From JASGTU01 sp963821815 (GTDB lineage: Bacteria; Chloroflexota; Anaerolineae; Caldilineales; Caldilineaceae), in NCBI GenBank assembly GCA_963821815.1, contig CAWGFG010000006.1, positions 1,178,001 through 1,242,000 on the forward strand: a DNA stretch of 64,000 nucleotides, written 5' to 3'. A program made the position numbers and the translations under genes. Shown here piece after piece: positions 1 through 9,310 of the stretch. The notes below the pieces were generated by a model. It searched no databases. It was not told where the DNA came from and saw only the letters and a list, made by a program, of their open reading frames with translations. Each line of letters starts with the position of its first letter. Position 1 is the stretch's first letter.

Positions 1-112
1 TGCCGCACCTGTTACTGACTTTCATTTCAAGTTCAGGGTAACGTCGGTAACTCTTGTGACGTTCAGATATAGGCGGACGTTTAAACCCAAATGATTGGTA
101 AACGGAGGAAGT

Positions 113-1189
113 ATGCACAGCCAAGCTGGATTGTATAAGTGGTGGTCAAAGAAGATGTTGCCTTTATTGGTCGTCCTATCCCTCAGTCTGCTCATAGCGG
201 GTTGTGGCCGCGGAAATAAGGAACCCACAGCGGCGCCGACAGAAGCGCCGGCGGAAGCCGTTGCAACGGAAGCACCGATTGAAGTGCCGACCGAGGTGCC
301 GACCGAAGTGCCAACGGAAGCGCCAGCTGAGGCGCCTACCACAGAGCCGATGGAAGTAACGGCAGAAGCAACTGATACACAGGCGTCATCGCCAGCTGAA
401 GATACCGGCGTTAACGAAGTCATCGCAAACATGACATTTCCGTCCGAGTTCACACAGGATGGTACAGCGCCGCTTGTAAATGGTGTCTACGAGGAGCAGG
501 TAGCACCTGGTTCTGCCATGTCCACGACGGTGACGTTGCTGCCCGAATACACTGTAGATGGTGAACTAGACGGAGAACAAGCGGTAGCGGCTGTTTTGGC
601 CACGAACCCCGGCGGCTCGGGTACCTTTGTCGAGCTTGCCGTTGTCACATTCGGCGACGGAGAGCCAGCAACGGTAGCCACGGCCAGCCTGGGCGATCGG
701 GTACAAATCGATACACTCGCAATAGAGAATAACCAAGTGGTAGTGTCGATGCTCACGCAGGGGCCGGACGATCCAATGTGCTGCCCGTCACAACAAGAGA
801 TACAGACCTACGAGTTACAGGACGGTGAGCTGGTGCTAGTCGATTCTCAGGTTCTGGAGTCGACGGATAACACCGATCCGGATCCAGTTGCCGCTGGTTC
901 AGATGTACCGACGGTAGAGTTCCCAGAGGTTGCGGAGGGTACGCCGACCGGTGTCATCACCGCAGACGTAGGCGTGAATGTACGTACTGGACCAGGTACC
1001 GACTATCCCATCATAGGGATTGCACCACCGGAAGCGGTGGGCGAGATTGTTGGCGTTAGCGAAAACGGACAATGGTGGGTTGCTGCAGTGGAAGCCGGTC
1101 CGAATGGCCAAGGCTGGGTGAGCACGGCGTACGTTGATGCAGTCGATGCGGGAAATGTTCCCGTAATCGAGACACCGCCCCTACCCTAA
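113..1189 (+). CDS. SH3-domain lipoprotein with Thr/Glu/Ala/Pro linker
   Basis: Predicted surface-anchored lipoprotein of about 358 residues. A basic, hydrophobic signal peptide ends in the lipobox LIAGC. It is followed by a low-complexity T/E/A/P linker (about residues 38-90). Next is a domain of about 140 residues with a DDPMCCPSQ stretch, resembling the LppP/LprE lipoprotein family. A C-terminal bacterial SH3 domain carries GVNVRTGPGTDYPIIG and NGQWWVAAV. The start is ATG 113 behind GGAGGA at 104-109; TTG 95 is possible but less likely. SH3_3 domains usually bind cell-wall or glycan ligands; the ligand here is unknown. The SH3 domain is closely related to those of the lipoproteins at 27.1 and 30.0 kb, so these are paralogues. 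Confidence 0.85.
   Translation: MHSQAGLYKWWSKKMLPLLVVLSLSLLIAGCGRGNKEPTAAPTEAPAEAVATEAPIEVPTEVPTEVPTEAPAEAPTTEPMEVTAEATDTQASSPAEDTGVNEVIANMTFPSEFTQDGTAPLVNGVYEEQVAPGSAMSTTVTLLPEYTVDGELDGEQAVAAVLATNPGGSGTFVELAVVTFGDGEPATVATASLGDRVQIDTLAIENNQVVVSMLTQGPDDPMCCPSQQEIQTYELQDGELVLVDSQVLESTDNTDPDPVAAGSDVPTVEFPEVAEGTPTGVITADVGVNVRTGPGTDYPIIGIAPPEAVGEIVGVSENGQWWVAAVEAGPNGQGWVSTAYVDAVDAGNVPVIETPPLP
229..360 (+). repeat. Low-complexity T-E-A/V-P codon repeat
   Basis: Degenerate tandem repeat of codons for Pro-Thr-Glu-Ala/Val inside the SH3 lipoprotein gene. It encodes a flexible spacer between the lipid anchor and the folded domains. It also creates a long antisense open frame rich in Ser/Val/Gly/Thr, which is an artefact. 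Confidence 0.75.
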
Positions 1190-1957
1190 CAATCGTACTG
1201 CAGTCATATCTCCGCCTATTGGCGAGTACATCTACCATACCTGGTTCATGTGCTCGGTAACAGTAGCCGAATAGTACTAGTCAACAAAGAAGGATTTTAC
1301 GCTCGCAGGTGACATGTTCTCACCTGCGAGCGTCTCTTTTGGCGAGCAAGCGAAGCCATAGGAGGTACTAATCTTCAAGCAAAGCACGAATATCCGACTG
1401 GCAGTCGTATAATTCTTGGAGGCTCGCGGATTCTCACATATTCAGTTGAAGTGAAGTGGGAATCCGATCGATACGGTTCGATTTATGTAAAGCGTAGCAG
1501 TGAGTGGCGTCTAGTCAGATTACTAGAGCTTGACCGATCCAACCCAAACAAGATGATTATCCTGGCTGCAAGGGCGAGTCACGTCTCGTTCGCAGGCGGT
1601 AGCGTTGCTGCCGCTACGACGGCATTGGGCCAACCTGCTGCCAAAGGAACATACAGACTATGCGGCAAACTTGCCGATACCAACATTATGTACGGTCGCG
1701 TCAGTGGTGAAATGATAGCCTATGTGCAGCTTCGTTGGCGTGCTCAATTCCTCCGTTTCTGTTCGCTGTGCACTCGAGTGCCGAGCTCCACCGGCGCCTG
1801 AACTACGATTGACTATACAGCAGACCCGTTTTACTATACAGAGTGCTTTTATCATAGTAGATCGGTTACCGTCACGGCGATACTTGGAGCGCCACTAAAC
1901 AGGTAACCGAGGATGGTAATCATGTTCGGTGCACGACAATTCATTGGTGTTCAATGA
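1190..1957. other. Intergenic region, 768 bp, no supported gene
   Basis: Apart from the terminator at 1299-1333, only an open frame at 1451-1801 (116 codons) is present. It has no recognisable domain, no convincing ribosome-binding site and a random-looking composition. I see no RNA gene. Confidence 0.5.
1299..1333 (+). terminator. Rho-independent terminator
   Basis: Perfect 14-bp inverted repeat (ACGCTCGCAGGTGA at 1299-1312 with its complement at 1320-1333) and a 7-nt loop, followed by CTCTTTT. It lies 110 bp after the SH3 lipoprotein gene and probably ends that transcript. Confidence 0.8.
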
Positions 1958-3037
1958 ATGGAGACCCCTGTGACAGTGCGCTTGAGTGTCCGAACCTGGA
2001 TATCGCTCTTCGTGGTCAGTTTGGCAGTTTGGTTCACAATTTCGTACACTGCCCTACTACTAGAAATTACTTGGATAATCTTCGGTGCATTTCTCATTGG
2101 CATCGCTATAAGGCCTGTCGCTGCACGCTCGGACGATTGGCATATTCCACGTGGGTTTACCGTGCTCCTGGTCTACTGTGGTTTGATTGCTGCGGTTGCT
2201 GGCACCATTGTATTGGCAAAGCCGATCATCCGAGAAGAATTTATTGTCATGCAGCGTGACGGTCCTGCGCTTTGGCAACAGGTTCAGTCCCGTTTGAATG
2301 GCACATCGCTCGGCAACCTACTACCCGGTGTGGACACAATCATGAGTGAAGTGGGTCGGATCATGAGTCCGGTTCTCACTTCTGCTTTTGATACACTGTC
2401 CACTCTTGGGCAGTTCTTGTTTGACCTGCTAATGATGATGATTCTTGCTTATTTCTATGCCACTGACGAAATCTCCGGCAATAAAATCCTGGGAAGGTGG
2501 ATCCCGCCAGGGCATCAGGACCGGTTCGCGGCGGTATCGGCGGGTCTTGAGCAGCGATTGCGAGTCTGGGTCTGGGCGCAGCTAGGCATGGCGATCTTAA
2601 CGGCAGCAGTCTTTGGCATTGCACTGGCACTCATGGGTGTTCCCTTCGCTTGGACGATTGGGCTAGTAAGCGGATTGCTGAGTGTGATCCCCTACCTAGG
2701 CGCTATCGTCGCAACCGTTTTGGGCATGTTGAGCGCCTTGACTGTGAGCGCCTGGTTGGCTGTCTGGGTGCTTGTTTTTGCGGTTGCCTTCTCAGTAATC
2801 GAGAGTCATCTTCTAGCGCCTGTGCTTTATGGACGCGCACTCGGTCTGCGTTCAGTGGTTGTCCTTATGGCGATTTTTGTCGGACTTAAGATGCTTGGCA
2901 TCGTCGGGCTCGTTTTTTCAGTCCCGCTCGTAGTGGTTATCACTGCGGTTGTTGAGGAACTGCACATCTCTCCGCAGGCTGTGGAATCTATGGTCTCACC
3001 GAAGATGTCGAATGGCGATAGCCGAGAATCGGCGTGA
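1958..3037 (+). CDS. AI-2E family transporter (permease)
   Basis: Polytopic membrane protein of 359 residues with the AI-2E/PerM family layout. Two N-terminal membrane segments are followed by a soluble stretch (about residues 85-145), then five or six hydrophobic segments. Family-typical pieces are the LAYFYATDE loop, the IPYLGAIVATVLG segment and the C-terminal ESHLLAPVLYGRALGLRSVVV region. The family includes the E. coli AI-2 exporter TqsA, but many members are Na+/H+ antiporters or are uncharacterised, so the substrate cannot be assigned. ATG 1958 is used; GTG 1970 is an alternative. The gene stands alone. Confidence 0.88.
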   Translation: METPVTVRLSVRTWISLFVVSLAVWFTISYTALLLEITWIIFGAFLIGIAIRPVAARSDDWHIPRGFTVLLVYCGLIAAVAGTIVLAKPIIREEFIVMQRDGPALWQQVQSRLNGTSLGNLLPGVDTIMSEVGRIMSPVLTSAFDTLSTLGQFLFDLLMMMILAYFYATDEISGNKILGRWIPPGHQDRFAAVSAGLEQRLRVWVWAQLGMAILTAAVFGIALALMGVPFAWTIGLVSGLLSVIPYLGAIVATVLGMLSALTVSAWLAVWVLVFAVAFSVIESHLLAPVLYGRALGLRSVVVLMAIFVGLKMLGIVGLVFSVPLVVVITAVVEELHISPQAVESMVSPKMSNGDSRESA

Positions 3038-3186
3038 GGTGCAACGAAGCGGCTGCTTCACTTGGGGGTGTAATATGGCAGTCGCTGTTCGAAACTACGA
3101 TACTCGGCAGAGACAACGTTTTTAACTTATTGGGCATTGCATTACCGATATTTGTTCCAAAGACAAACCCGGGAGAGGATTGAGTC

Positions 3187-3810
3187 ATGACAAACCACGG
3201 TTCGATAACAACCTTATTCTTGGACATTGGCGGCGTCTTGCTGACAAACGGCTGGGACAGCGCAATGCGGAAGCAGGCAGCGGACAAGTTCAAGTTTGAT
3301 TTTGAAGAGATGAACGAACGACACCACCTAACGTTTGACACATATGAAGAAGGAAAATTGAGTCTTGACGAGTACCTGCATCGCGTCCTATTCTACGAAG
3401 AGCGGACATATACACCCGACGATTTTAAGGAGTACATGTTTCAGCAGTCGCAGCCCTTTCAGGAAATGATTGACCTTGTGTATGAGCTAAAATCTCAGTA
3501 CAAACTCCAAGTAGCCGCAGTCAGCAATGAAGGACGTGAATTAACGAAGTACCGCATCGACAAGTTCGAACTTGGTTCATTCATCGACTTCTTTATCTCA
3601 TCCTGTTTTGTCCATTACCGTAAACCAGACAGCGATATATTTCGTATCGCACTGGACATCGCGCAAGCGTCGCCCGAGCGAGTTGTGTACATCGAAGACC
3701 GCGCCATGTTCGTAGATGTCGCTGAAGGCCTCGGCATTCACGGTATCGTACATGCAGGGCGCAAAGAGACGCAGAAAGCGCTTATCGATTATGGGCTTTC
3801 TATAGACTGA
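3187..3810 (+). CDS. HAD-superfamily hydrolase (subfamily IA)
   Basis: Soluble protein of 207 residues with the four HAD motifs: LFLDIGGVLL (nucleophile Asp; the second Asp of the usual DxD is Gly, as in YihX-like proteins with DLGNV), AVSNEG (motif II Ser), YRKPDSDIF (motif III Lys) and VVYIEDRAMFVDVAEGLGI (motif IV acidic pair). A helical cap lies between motifs I and II. YihX releases glucose from glucose 1-phosphate, which would fit the nearby glycogen-related genes, but the true substrate is unknown. GAGAGG lies just upstream of ATG 3187. Confidence 0.85.
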   Translation: MTNHGSITTLFLDIGGVLLTNGWDSAMRKQAADKFKFDFEEMNERHHLTFDTYEEGKLSLDEYLHRVLFYEERTYTPDDFKEYMFQQSQPFQEMIDLVYELKSQYKLQVAAVSNEGRELTKYRIDKFELGSFIDFFISSCFVHYRKPDSDIFRIALDIAQASPERVVYIEDRAMFVDVAEGLGIHGIVHAGRKETQKALIDYGLSID

Positions 3811-3822
3811 CCTGGGAAGTTA

Positions 3823-4761
3823 TCACAAACCGTTGCGTGAAACGCCAACATTGTCGTGTGACTGCTCTCTGTCACTCCGCTGTTGATTGTGCGTCAGGAT
3901 GACGTTTGAATAGGGGTACGGTATTTCGATCCCTTTCTCATCAAAGCGCTTTTTGACCTGTTCGTACAGATCGTATTCTACGATCTTTGCGTCGCCTGGA
4001 TTGGCACACCAGGCACGCAAACTCAATAAGACGCTGGAAGCGCCCAGTTCCACCACTGGACATGACACGACTTCCAACACAAGCAGATGGGAGCGTGCCA
4101 ACTCAATAATAGTTGAGCGTGCTTTCTCTATATCAGAGGTGTAAGCGATACCAATCGGTACAATAGCCATAACTTTGGGATCGTCGCCGGTGAGATTCAC
4201 CATTATCTGATTGGCCATCATGCTATTGGGTACAACGATGCGACGATTATCGTAGGTGGTCAGCGTCGTGTACGCTAACATTACATTCTCCACGATACCA
4301 GTCTCTAGACCAGAGGGTCCGTTTACCTGTAGTCGATCGCCGACTCGAAACGGTCGATAAACCAGCAGGCTGATCCCTGATATAAAATTACCGAGAGTAT
4401 TTTGCGCCGCTAAGCCGATAATCACAGCGGAGACGCTGACTCCGGTTAGCAGCGCGGTCCCAAGCGAGCGCAGCTGCGGGACGATATGCGCATAGAGTAT
4501 GATGGCGACAACAAAAACAAAAACCTCGCTGAATTGAATGAAAAAATAGGCTGCAGTCCGATCCAGAATACCCAGTCTGTCTCTGCGCAATGCCTGTTGC
4601 CCGGCACGATGTATACCCCAGGCAATCGCACTTGCAACAAACAAGAACACGAGCAGGTAGGCAATCGCGCCAAAAAGTGTTGAAGGATCCCAGAATGCCC
4701 CTTGTATGAGTCGATTCCCTAAAGCTACCATACTGTCAATTATAGCCGTTTCGACTTCCAC
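3823..4761 (-). CDS. MscS family mechanosensitive channel
   Basis: Small-conductance mechanosensitive channel of 312 residues. Two N-terminal membrane helices precede the pore-lining TM3 and beta-domain block (GLAAQNTLGNFISGISLLVYRPFRVGD as separate family motifs), then the IVPNSMMANQIMVN segment and an alpha/beta C-terminal domain. The size matches E. coli MscS (286 residues). It releases solutes on hypo-osmotic shock. It converges on the HAD gene with only a 12-bp gap. A second, longer MscS is encoded at 33 kb. Confidence 0.92.
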   Translation of the reverse strand: MEVETAIIDSMVALGNRLIQGAFWDPSTLFGAIAYLLVFLFVASAIAWGIHRAGQQALRRDRLGILDRTAAYFFIQFSEVFVFVVAIILYAHIVPQLRSLGTALLTGVSVSAVIIGLAAQNTLGNFISGISLLVYRPFRVGDRLQVNGPSGLETGIVENVMLAYTTLTTYDNRRIVVPNSMMANQIMVNLTGDDPKVMAIVPIGIAYTSDIEKARSTIIELARSHLLVLEVVSCPVVELGASSVLLSLRAWCANPGDAKIVEYDLYEQVKKRFDEKGIEIPYPYSNVILTHNQQRSDREQSHDNVGVSRNGL

Positions 4762-5041
4762 TTCTCTTTACGTCTGCATTATCCGCAATTTAAGTGTCTC
4801 TTAATACGTACTGTATTGGCTGCCGTAGAATTGCACCTTCAACTTCAGAAGTAATAAAGTTCACTTAATGAAGACATGGTCTGACGATAAGGATTTCAGC
4901 TCCATCGCGGTCTATGCTTGCAGAAAGGGTGCGGTATCCCATTCGGATAATCGAACTGGTTATTGCCAAACCCTAGTATAGGCAATCTGAAGTCTCGCAA
5001 AGTTGCTCAGAGACCATGAAAACGAGAGAGGAGCGGACACC

Positions 5042-5656
5042 ATGGATGTACCGTTTAATGCAGAGGCAGTATGTACAGACGGAGTATGCGGTAAAACAAC
5101 TCGTGTGGTGCTTCGACCAAAAACTCAGGAAATTACGCACGTGGTAGTCAAGGAGTCGAACGCTCCTTACCAGGAAAGAATGATCCCGGTGGAGTGGATT
5201 GTAAAGTCCTCACCCGAGAGAATCGACTTGAACTGTGCCAAAGAAAGGGTAGCGAAAGCGCAGAACTTTACCGAAATTGATTTTGTAAAGGTCGAAGTAC
5301 CCCAGCTGGCTGCGTACGAATACGGTTACAGTTGGGCGCCGTTCCAGCCTCGTACTGATAACACGATTCGGATGGAGCGGGAAGCGGTCCCGTCGGGTGA
5401 AATGGCCATTCGTAGAGGCGCCCACGTTGAAGCTACCGACGGTCGCATCGGGCGTGTGGACGAACTAATTGTCGATCCCGCTACGGAAAAGATCAGTCAC
5501 ATCGTATTGCGTAAGGGCCATCTCTGGGGTCAGCGCGATGTGATCATTCCAGTAGATCAGGTTGAGATCATTGAAGAGGACATCGTGCGTTTGAAGCTGG
5601 ACAAAGAGGCGGTGGAAAAGTTGCCGACAGAACCTGTGAAACACACGGCTATGTAG
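5042..5656 (+). CDS. PRC-barrel domain protein (two repeats)
   Basis: Soluble protein of 204 residues. The first half (VCTDGVCGKTTRVVLRP, ITHVVVKE, MIPVEWI) and the second half (VEATDGRIGRVDELIVDP, ISHIVLRKGHLWG, IIPVDQV) are each a PRC-barrel unit, so the protein is a tandem pair. PRC barrels occur in photosystem H subunits, RimM and many stress-associated proteins; they usually mediate binding. ATG 5042 is chosen over the upstream in-frame start because GAGAGGAG lies just before it. Neighbours are MscS, CBM48-like and Usp genes, which suggests a stress setting. Confidence 0.85.
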   Translation: MDVPFNAEAVCTDGVCGKTTRVVLRPKTQEITHVVVKESNAPYQERMIPVEWIVKSSPERIDLNCAKERVAKAQNFTEIDFVKVEVPQLAAYEYGYSWAPFQPRTDNTIRMEREAVPSGEMAIRRGAHVEATDGRIGRVDELIVDPATEKISHIVLRKGHLWGQRDVIIPVDQVEIIEEDIVRLKLDKEAVEKLPTEPVKHTAM

Positions 5657-5773
5657 AATGAGCATTGGCATGCATGAGACAGCTGCTTCTTAAGCTGTGC
5701 AGGGCGCCGGCTCAGCGGTAGTTAACGGAGCATCTTAGCCACATATGTGACCCTGAAGTAGAGGCAGAGATCT

Positions 5774-5814
5774 CAATATGAAGCGTCAGGTTATTCTCTT
5801 GGCGCCTCATATTG
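5774..5814 (+). other. Stem-loop between PRC-barrel and CBM48 genes
   Basis: CAATATGA (5774-5781) pairs with TCATATTG (5807-5814), extended after one mismatch by three more pairs around a 15-20 nt loop. No T-tract follows, so it is not a clear terminator; it may be a leader structure of the gene at 5851. Confidence 0.45.
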
Positions 5815-5850
5815 CATTCCCCAACGTAACATCAGAAAAGGAATACCTAG

Positions 5851-6192
5851 ATGCTCATCAAAGAATATCTTCCCAACATCCAGAAACCGCTGGTTAGGGT
5901 AAGTTTTATGCTTCCGGATAGTCTTTGGGCGAGTGCGATTCAACTAGTCGGCGACTTCAACGAATGGGATGAATGGTCGAACCCGTTTCACCGCGAGCGA
6001 AACGGCCAATGGTGCGTTACCGTGGAGCTGGAGCCTAACCACGTTTACGAGTTCCGATATTTGCTCGACCACGAGTATTGTATCAATGAAGCGAAGGCTG
6101 ATGGCTACAAGACAAATAGCTTTGGCAGTGACAACGGACTGGTCTCCACTGATATAGCACTATGCTCTGTCGTTAGTGAAGTACCGGCTTAA
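5851..6192 (+). CDS. Stand-alone glycogen-binding (CBM48/isoamylase N-terminal-like) protein
   Basis: Protein of 113 residues made of one early-set beta-sandwich. Family marks are VRVSFMLP at the start, LVGDFNEWDEW in the middle and VYEFRYLLD near the end, as in AMPK-beta glycogen-binding domains and branching-enzyme N-termini. No catalytic domain is attached. It probably binds alpha-1,4-glucan or acts as a partner of a glycogen enzyme. AAGGA precedes ATG 5851. A GH15 glucoamylase lies 9 kb away on the same strand. Confidence 0.85.
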   Translation: MLIKEYLPNIQKPLVRVSFMLPDSLWASAIQLVGDFNEWDEWSNPFHRERNGQWCVTVELEPNHVYEFRYLLDHEYCINEAKADGYKTNSFGSDNGLVSTDIALCSVVSEVPA

Positions 6193-6414
6193 CAATCAGG
6201 AAGCCAAGTCCACACAGTGGCAAGTCCCGCGCTGATTATCGGCTGAAGCTGCCATAAAACAAACTACCTTGGGGACGTCCTCTAGGCATAGCGCTTCATG
6301 GCCGCTGCTCTCGCGACACTCTTATCCCAACGGTGAGTCACATCGAATGTTCAGCCCCGTCTACAGCCGACCTTTGAATTCACAAGACTGAACCACTCCG
6401 TGAACATCTCTATC

Positions 6415-6930
6415 CTATGTCTGCGAAATCTCCCAGATTTTGGTGTCACGTGCGTGGGTTTCTAGGAACTCGGCAAGCGAGCGGCATAGGATCTGCTCCA
6501 AAACGCCACGATCATGCTCGCCTACAACGACTGCTGTGTAGTCACTATTTTGGATTTCCTGAAGTACGGCATGGCCGACATCTTCACCATCGCTGGTGAG
6601 AAGCGTACGCACGTTACTCTCCGATACACCTTCGTTAGCGAGTATGGTTTTCGCCTCTTGAAAGTAATCACGACTGCGCTCATGTTGGAGCTCTTCCGTA
6701 CGCAACTGCTGTTCCTCTTCGCGCAGTATCTCCTGCAGTTCTTCATCATCAGATGGTGCACCACCGTGCTCCCAATAGACAGGTATCAGATAGTGCATCA
6801 GTGTTATGTGGGCTAGTTCTGCATCGTCCAGCTGCTCGGCTACAGTGCGCACGAGCTGCAGGCTATCATCCGTGTTACTCATGGCAATTAAGAGATTGTT
6901 ACCGTAGGAGCTTGTTACATCTCTCATCAC
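6415..6930 (-). CDS. Universal stress protein (UspA-like)
   Basis: Single-domain protein of 171 residues with the Usp alpha/beta fold. Strand 1 is NLLIAMSNTDDSLQLVRTVAEQL, followed by AHITLMHYLIP, and the C-terminal half has TAVVVGEHDRG. The ATP-binding signature G-x2-G-x9-G-S/T is degenerate here, so nucleotide binding is doubtful. Start GTG 6930 (or ATG 6927) sits behind AAAGGAGA. Usp proteins accumulate under starvation and oxidative or osmotic stress, matching the MscS and PRC-barrel neighbours. Confidence 0.8.
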   Translation of the reverse strand: MMRDVTSSYGNNLLIAMSNTDDSLQLVRTVAEQLDDAELAHITLMHYLIPVYWEHGGAPSDDEELQEILREEEQQLRTEELQHERSRDYFQEAKTILANEGVSESNVRTLLTSDGEDVGHAVLQEIQNSDYTAVVVGEHDRGVLEQILCRSLAEFLETHARDTKIWEISQT

Positions 6931-7751
6931 TCATTTCTCCTTTCACGATCGATTGTCGGTTATGCAGCGTTCGAACGACTCCAGCAAGTTATCAAGATAT
7001 ACTGTGTATGTCGTCGTCTATCATGTCGGACGTCGGTCCGACTAGACCAGATAATTCCTTCAATTCTCTGCATTGACTACCTCATTCTGGCTTAGGCTTG
7101 GCGAATGTTCTAATCATAATTTCTGGTGTGCCTGACTTGCGGGCGTTGACCGATATCGGTTGACTTCCGACGCGGCTCATGAAGAGCGGTGCATCCGGCA
7201 CATGAACGGTCTTCGATTCCCGCACTGGCATTCGATCCAATATGTGATAGATAAATACTCTGATTTCGTCGTCGTACTAAGCTCCTCCATCAGCTTCGAG
7301 AAAGGAAGCTTTCCGTCTTTTCCTTATGCGACATCTGCTGTATATTCCCGTTACCTATACGCTTGTTGAATGTATGATCCGTGCTCATCGATGGCGCCCC
7401 CACTAGCCTCGTCGAATCGATTCGATCTCCCACCTATTTGTACCAACCAGGATAGAAGTGTATTCGCTTCATATACGTGTTTCGCGCCTGTACCACACCT
7501 GGGGCAGAGGTTATACCTACCAGTGGCCTTCTTTCTATAGTCATTGACGTATCAGCATCATTACTACAGATAAAACTCAGTCCTGGTCCTTCCGCACGAC
7601 GTACTGCGCAATCGCAACTACGCCATTTCTCTCGCGCTGAACTGTACAGACGGCATCGCCAATGGACCGCGGACACGGTCGTATGTACTTATAATATCGG
7701 AAGTAGAACTGTTCGGCTTTAGCTGGGTGTTGTGCTGCTGTTAAGTGAATC
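6931..7751. other. Intergenic region, 821 bp, no supported gene
   Basis: Lies between the Usp gene and the 3' end of the histidine kinase gene. Several open frames of 60-107 codons exist on both strands, but none has a recognisable domain or a convincing ribosome-binding site. The base composition is more A/T-rich than the genes around it. Confidence 0.5.
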
Positions 7752-9224
7752 TTAAGAAGCTGTTGGAACCGCACGGAGATACAGGACAAACGTAGCGCCG
7801 TGACCGGCAGCGCTGATAACTTCAAGGCGACCACCATGCGCCTTGATCAGTTCCTGGGCAAGCGCCAAACCTATACCCATACCACTGCTTGCCTGGGTGT
7901 TTGCCGGACTTCTGTAGAAATACTGGAATATCTTCTCTTGTTCCGTCTCGGCGATACCTGGACCTTCATCGGTCACACGAATAACCACCGTTTGCAGTGC
8001 GGATGAATCAGATTTTAGCGCAGCACTCACGGCGATCCTTCCGCCTTTGGGCGAATACTTGCGCGCATTGTCAAGAAGATTGTTCAGCACTTGGGCGATG
8101 CGCACGGGATCGGCAAGAATCGGCGGCAGATCGTCGGAGACGTCGATAGTCAGTTGCAGACCACCTTTGCGGATTCGATTGATCGTATGAGCGCACCTTT
8201 CGTCGATAAGTTCATGGACATCTAGAGGTTCCAAATGAAGCTCAAGATTGCCCCGTTGACTTTGCGCTAATAGAGAAAGATCATCTATCTGCTGGCGAAT
8301 ATCCTCGACGGATAATTCGATTTCACCCCCTAGCTCTTGTACCAGTTCGGGATCCATATGGGTGCGCCGGCTTAACAACTGCGCTGCCGTATTGATACCG
8401 CCCAACGGACGGCTGACTTCATGGATAACGCCGGCGAGTAATCGACGACGGTCGACCTCGTAGTCATAGAGCCGCTGCGCCATCTCGTTATAATGGGCAG
8501 TTAACACCCTCATTTCGCGTGAACCGCTTTCAGGTAAGATTTCGGGCGGCGAACCGACTGAGAAATGGTAAACAGCATGTGTAAGCCGTAGCAATGAGGC
8601 GCCAAGCGAGTTAGCCAACACAATGGCCAAGGCAGAAGAGATCAGTAGCCCGATAGCGAAAGTAACCAAAACTACCCAGCGTAGTGGTCTCAGACGTTCT
8701 GCCATTTGATTGATGCTCTGCGATACGCTCACCACACCGAGCAATTCGCCCTGATCGTCAAGTACAGGTACTGCCACATCGATGACTCGTTCTCCAAGAC
8801 CGAAACTGTACTGCAGGTCCCAAGCTGTTTCACCGGACAGCGCTCTCCGTTCCACTTCCTGCTGAACCTCCTGACCGACCTGTTCAGCGTCAACGGGTAG
8901 GCTGGAAGCCATGACAGTACCCCTGCTGTCCAGCAGCATGATTCGTGCCGGCAACTGGCTGGGCAGTTGCTGATGCAGATAATCCACAATCTGCTCGGCG
9001 CTCTCTTCGCTATTCCACACGCCGGTGTCAGCGCGAAGAATTTCGCCTATGAGGGCAGCTTGAACGGCCATCTCATTGGCAGCATTGACCATGAAATAGC
9101 GAGTTTCGATGAGGTAAAGAAGCACAAAGCTGAGCAGGGGCAGAAGAAGGATTATGGGAAGCACATGGCTGAGGATGATCCGGGTACGAAGACTACTAAA
9201 CATGGCAGCCGCGTTTGCTCTCAA
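7752..9224 (-). CDS. Sensor histidine kinase
   Basis: Membrane-bound kinase of 490 residues (483 if ATG 9203 is used instead of TTG 9224; no strong ribosome-binding site decides). TM1 is about residues 17-39, an extracytoplasmic sensor spans about 40-180, TM2 is about 183-204, followed by HAMP. The HisKA box has His268 in VIHEVSRPLGG. The HATPase domain shows the N box (NNLLDNARKYS), G1 (VTDEGPGI) and G2 (GMGIGLALAQELIKAHGG). It lies 86 bp downstream of the response-regulator gene on the same strand and is almost certainly its partner. The signal sensed is unknown. Confidence 0.92.
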   Translation of the reverse strand: MRANAAAMFSSLRTRIILSHVLPIILLLPLLSFVLLYLIETRYFMVNAANEMAVQAALIGEILRADTGVWNSEESAEQIVDYLHQQLPSQLPARIMLLDSRGTVMASSLPVDAEQVGQEVQQEVERRALSGETAWDLQYSFGLGERVIDVAVPVLDDQGELLGVVSVSQSINQMAERLRPLRWVVLVTFAIGLLISSALAIVLANSLGASLLRLTHAVYHFSVGSPPEILPESGSREMRVLTAHYNEMAQRLYDYEVDRRRLLAGVIHEVSRPLGGINTAAQLLSRRTHMDPELVQELGGEIELSVEDIRQQIDDLSLLAQSQRGNLELHLEPLDVHELIDERCAHTINRIRKGGLQLTIDVSDDLPPILADPVRIAQVLNNLLDNARKYSPKGGRIAVSAALKSDSSALQTVVIRVTDEGPGIAETEQEKIFQYFYRSPANTQASSGMGIGLALAQELIKAHGGRLEVISAAGHGATFVLYLRAVPTAS

Positions 9225-9310
9225 GGAGGCTTTATTTGACGTTTCGACTGACGTTGGATGCGCCGACCCCGTGCCTGATGTTTGCCATTAGCTTCGAAAG
9301 AGGTTCTGGC

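Noticed and set aside
22..453. Minus-strand open frame of 143 codons rich in Ser, Val, Gly and Thr
   Set aside because: It is the antisense reading of the T/E/A/P codon repeat of the SH3 lipoprotein gene, with repeat-driven composition and no start signal.
1451..1801. Plus-strand open frame of 116 codons
   Set aside because: No recognisable domain, weak start context, and low-quality composition compared with neighbouring genes.
7160..7369. Plus-strand open frame of 69 codons in the region before the histidine kinase
   Set aside because: No ribosome-binding site or motif; overlapping frames of similar quality exist on the other strand.
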